From DASXUC01 sp036004445 (lineage in GTDB: Bacteria; Sysuimicrobiota; Sysuimicrobiia; Sysuimicrobiales; Kaftiobacteriaceae), in assembly GCA_036004445.1 (NCBI GenBank), contig DASYRL010000092.1:1-12630 (forward strand): DNA of 12,630 nt, given 5' to 3'. The notes under the pieces were generated by a model. It ran no database searches and was not told the origin of the DNA. It saw nothing but the letters and a program-made list of their open reading frames with translations. The stretch's first letter is position 1. The number at the start of each line of letters is the position of its first letter. Of the stretch, positions 12,312-12,630 are shown piece by piece. A program made the position numbers and the translations under genes.

Positions 12312-12407
12312 GGGATCAAAGGGATCAAGGGATCAAAGGATCAGGAATTCCGCATTGCGATGGTATCCATGGCTCTGGTAGCATGATTCCCTGATCGCTG
12401 TGATCCC
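12312..12407. repeat. GGGATCAAA tandem repeats with inverted arm downstream of zwf
   Basis: Units GGGATCAAA, GGGATCAA, GGGATCAAA, GGATCAGG (12312-12345). The right-hand sequence CCTGATC (12390-12396) pairs exactly with GATCAGG (12339-12345), and TGATCCC (12401-12407) with GGGATCA (12329-12335), leaving a small internal bulge and a loop of about 44 nt. No T tract follows, so a classical terminator is not indicated. Confidence 0.8.
12355..12384 (+). promoter_or_regulatory. Weak candidate promoter for the downstream protease gene
   Basis: TTGCGA (12355-12360) and TAGCAT (12379-12384) are separated by 18 bp; each matches 4 of 6 consensus bases. It lies in the loop of the repeat hairpin, about 50 nt upstream of the GTG start at 12433. 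In GC-rich DNA a match this weak could be chance. Confidence 0.25.
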
Positions 12408-12432
12408 GTAGTCATCAAGAGGCGAGGTAGGT

Positions 12433-12630
12433 GTGACAAACGGCATGGGGCGAGGCTACCGCTGGTTAGTCGTATTGCTCGCCGTCGCTGTGCTGGCGGC
12501 GGCGCCGGCGGGATCGTCGGCCCAGATTACGGCTCTTCCCGCGCAGACCGTCGACGCGGTCGAGCGGGCCATCGTCCTGGTCAATATCACCTTCGACAGC
12601 AACGGACGTGTTGGGCGGGGTTCGGGGTCG
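12433..12630 (+). CDS. Exported protein, probable trypsin/HtrA-like serine protease (5' part only)
   Basis: The open frame runs off the window edge after 66 codons. It starts at GTG 12433 with GAGG (12424-12427) 5 nt upstream; an in-frame ATG at 12445 is the alternative. The N-terminus is a signal peptide: a basic start (RGYRW), a hydrophobic core (LVVLLAVAVLAAAPAG) and cleavage near SSAQ. The mature start, AVERAIVLVNITFDSNGRVGRGSGS, looks like the first strands of HtrA/DegP-type trypsin-fold proteases, where a Val-rich strand precedes a GxGSG turn. The catalytic His, Asp and Ser lie beyond the window, so the protease call is inference from this short segment. Confidence 0.6.
   Translation, partial: MTNGMGRGYRWLVVLLAVAVLAAAPAGSSAQITALPAQTVDAVERAIVLVNITFDSNGRVGRGSGS

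Noticed and set aside
1878..12407. CRISPR array interpretation of the repeated tracts
   Set aside because: The units are only 4-9 bp, directly abutting with no unique spacers of constant length, and there are no cas genes.

Overview
The window is a GC-rich, densely coded chromosomal segment of a bacterium. No plasmid, phage or insertion-sequence gene was recognised. The gene content is housekeeping plus DNA repair: a cell-wall amidase with a copper-amine-oxidase-like N-terminal domain and two AMIN domains, an LLM-class (F420-type) oxidoreductase, RNase PH with an XTP/dITP pyrophosphatase, a complete two-component NHEJ operon (Ku and LigD), tRNA-Pro(UGG) with an encoded CCA, and glucose-6-phosphate dehydrogenase. 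GTG and TTG starts are used. This fits an uncultivated, thermotolerant or soil/sediment lineage of the Terrabacteria type (for example Sysuimicrobiota/CSP1-3, Armatimonadota or Chloroflexota-like). That placement is only a guess from style and gene content.

Layout. Positions 71-883 (+) hold an unrecognised protein whose 3' end overlaps, tail to tail, an LLM-class oxidoreductase (1871-849, -). A divergent intergenic region with a large hairpin made of heptamer repeats separates the oxidoreductase from the exported N-acetylmuramoyl-L-alanine amidase (2052-3764, +). A possible terminator follows, then the overlapping pair rph-rdgB (3905-5333, +). From 9741 down to 5342 (-) runs a three-gene operon, ku - DUF72 - ligD, with gaps of only 3 and 5 nt and a perfect TATAAT box upstream. 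Divergent from ku is a small membrane-anchored protein of unknown function (9960-10550, +). Then come tRNA-Pro (10728-10652, -), zwf (10780-12303, +) and the start of an exported, probably trypsin/HtrA-like serine protease (12433 to the window edge, +).

The unusual theme is a class of short degenerate tandem repeats. The units are 7-9 bp (one locus is 4 bp), about 3-5 copies each, and often accompanied by an inverted counterpart that lets the region fold into a long hairpin. The unit sequence differs at every locus but the architecture recurs. They lie between genes (1878-1949, 10500-10648, 12312-12407) and also inside coding sequence, precisely in places that tolerate disorder: the N-terminal extension of RdgB, both interdomain linkers of LigD, and the C-terminal tail of the membrane protein. 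They resemble in style the heptameric short tandemly repeated repetitive (STRR) elements known from cyanobacteria, but here each locus has its own unit.

How the genes work together: Ku and LigD make up bacterial non-homologous end joining, and the DUF72 protein co-transcribed between them is a candidate accessory factor. RNase PH (RNA 3' trimming) and RdgB (nucleotide-pool cleaning) form a common pair. The amidase and the terminal protease belong to envelope maintenance. Zwf supplies NADPH. No stretch above about 220 bases lacks a gene.
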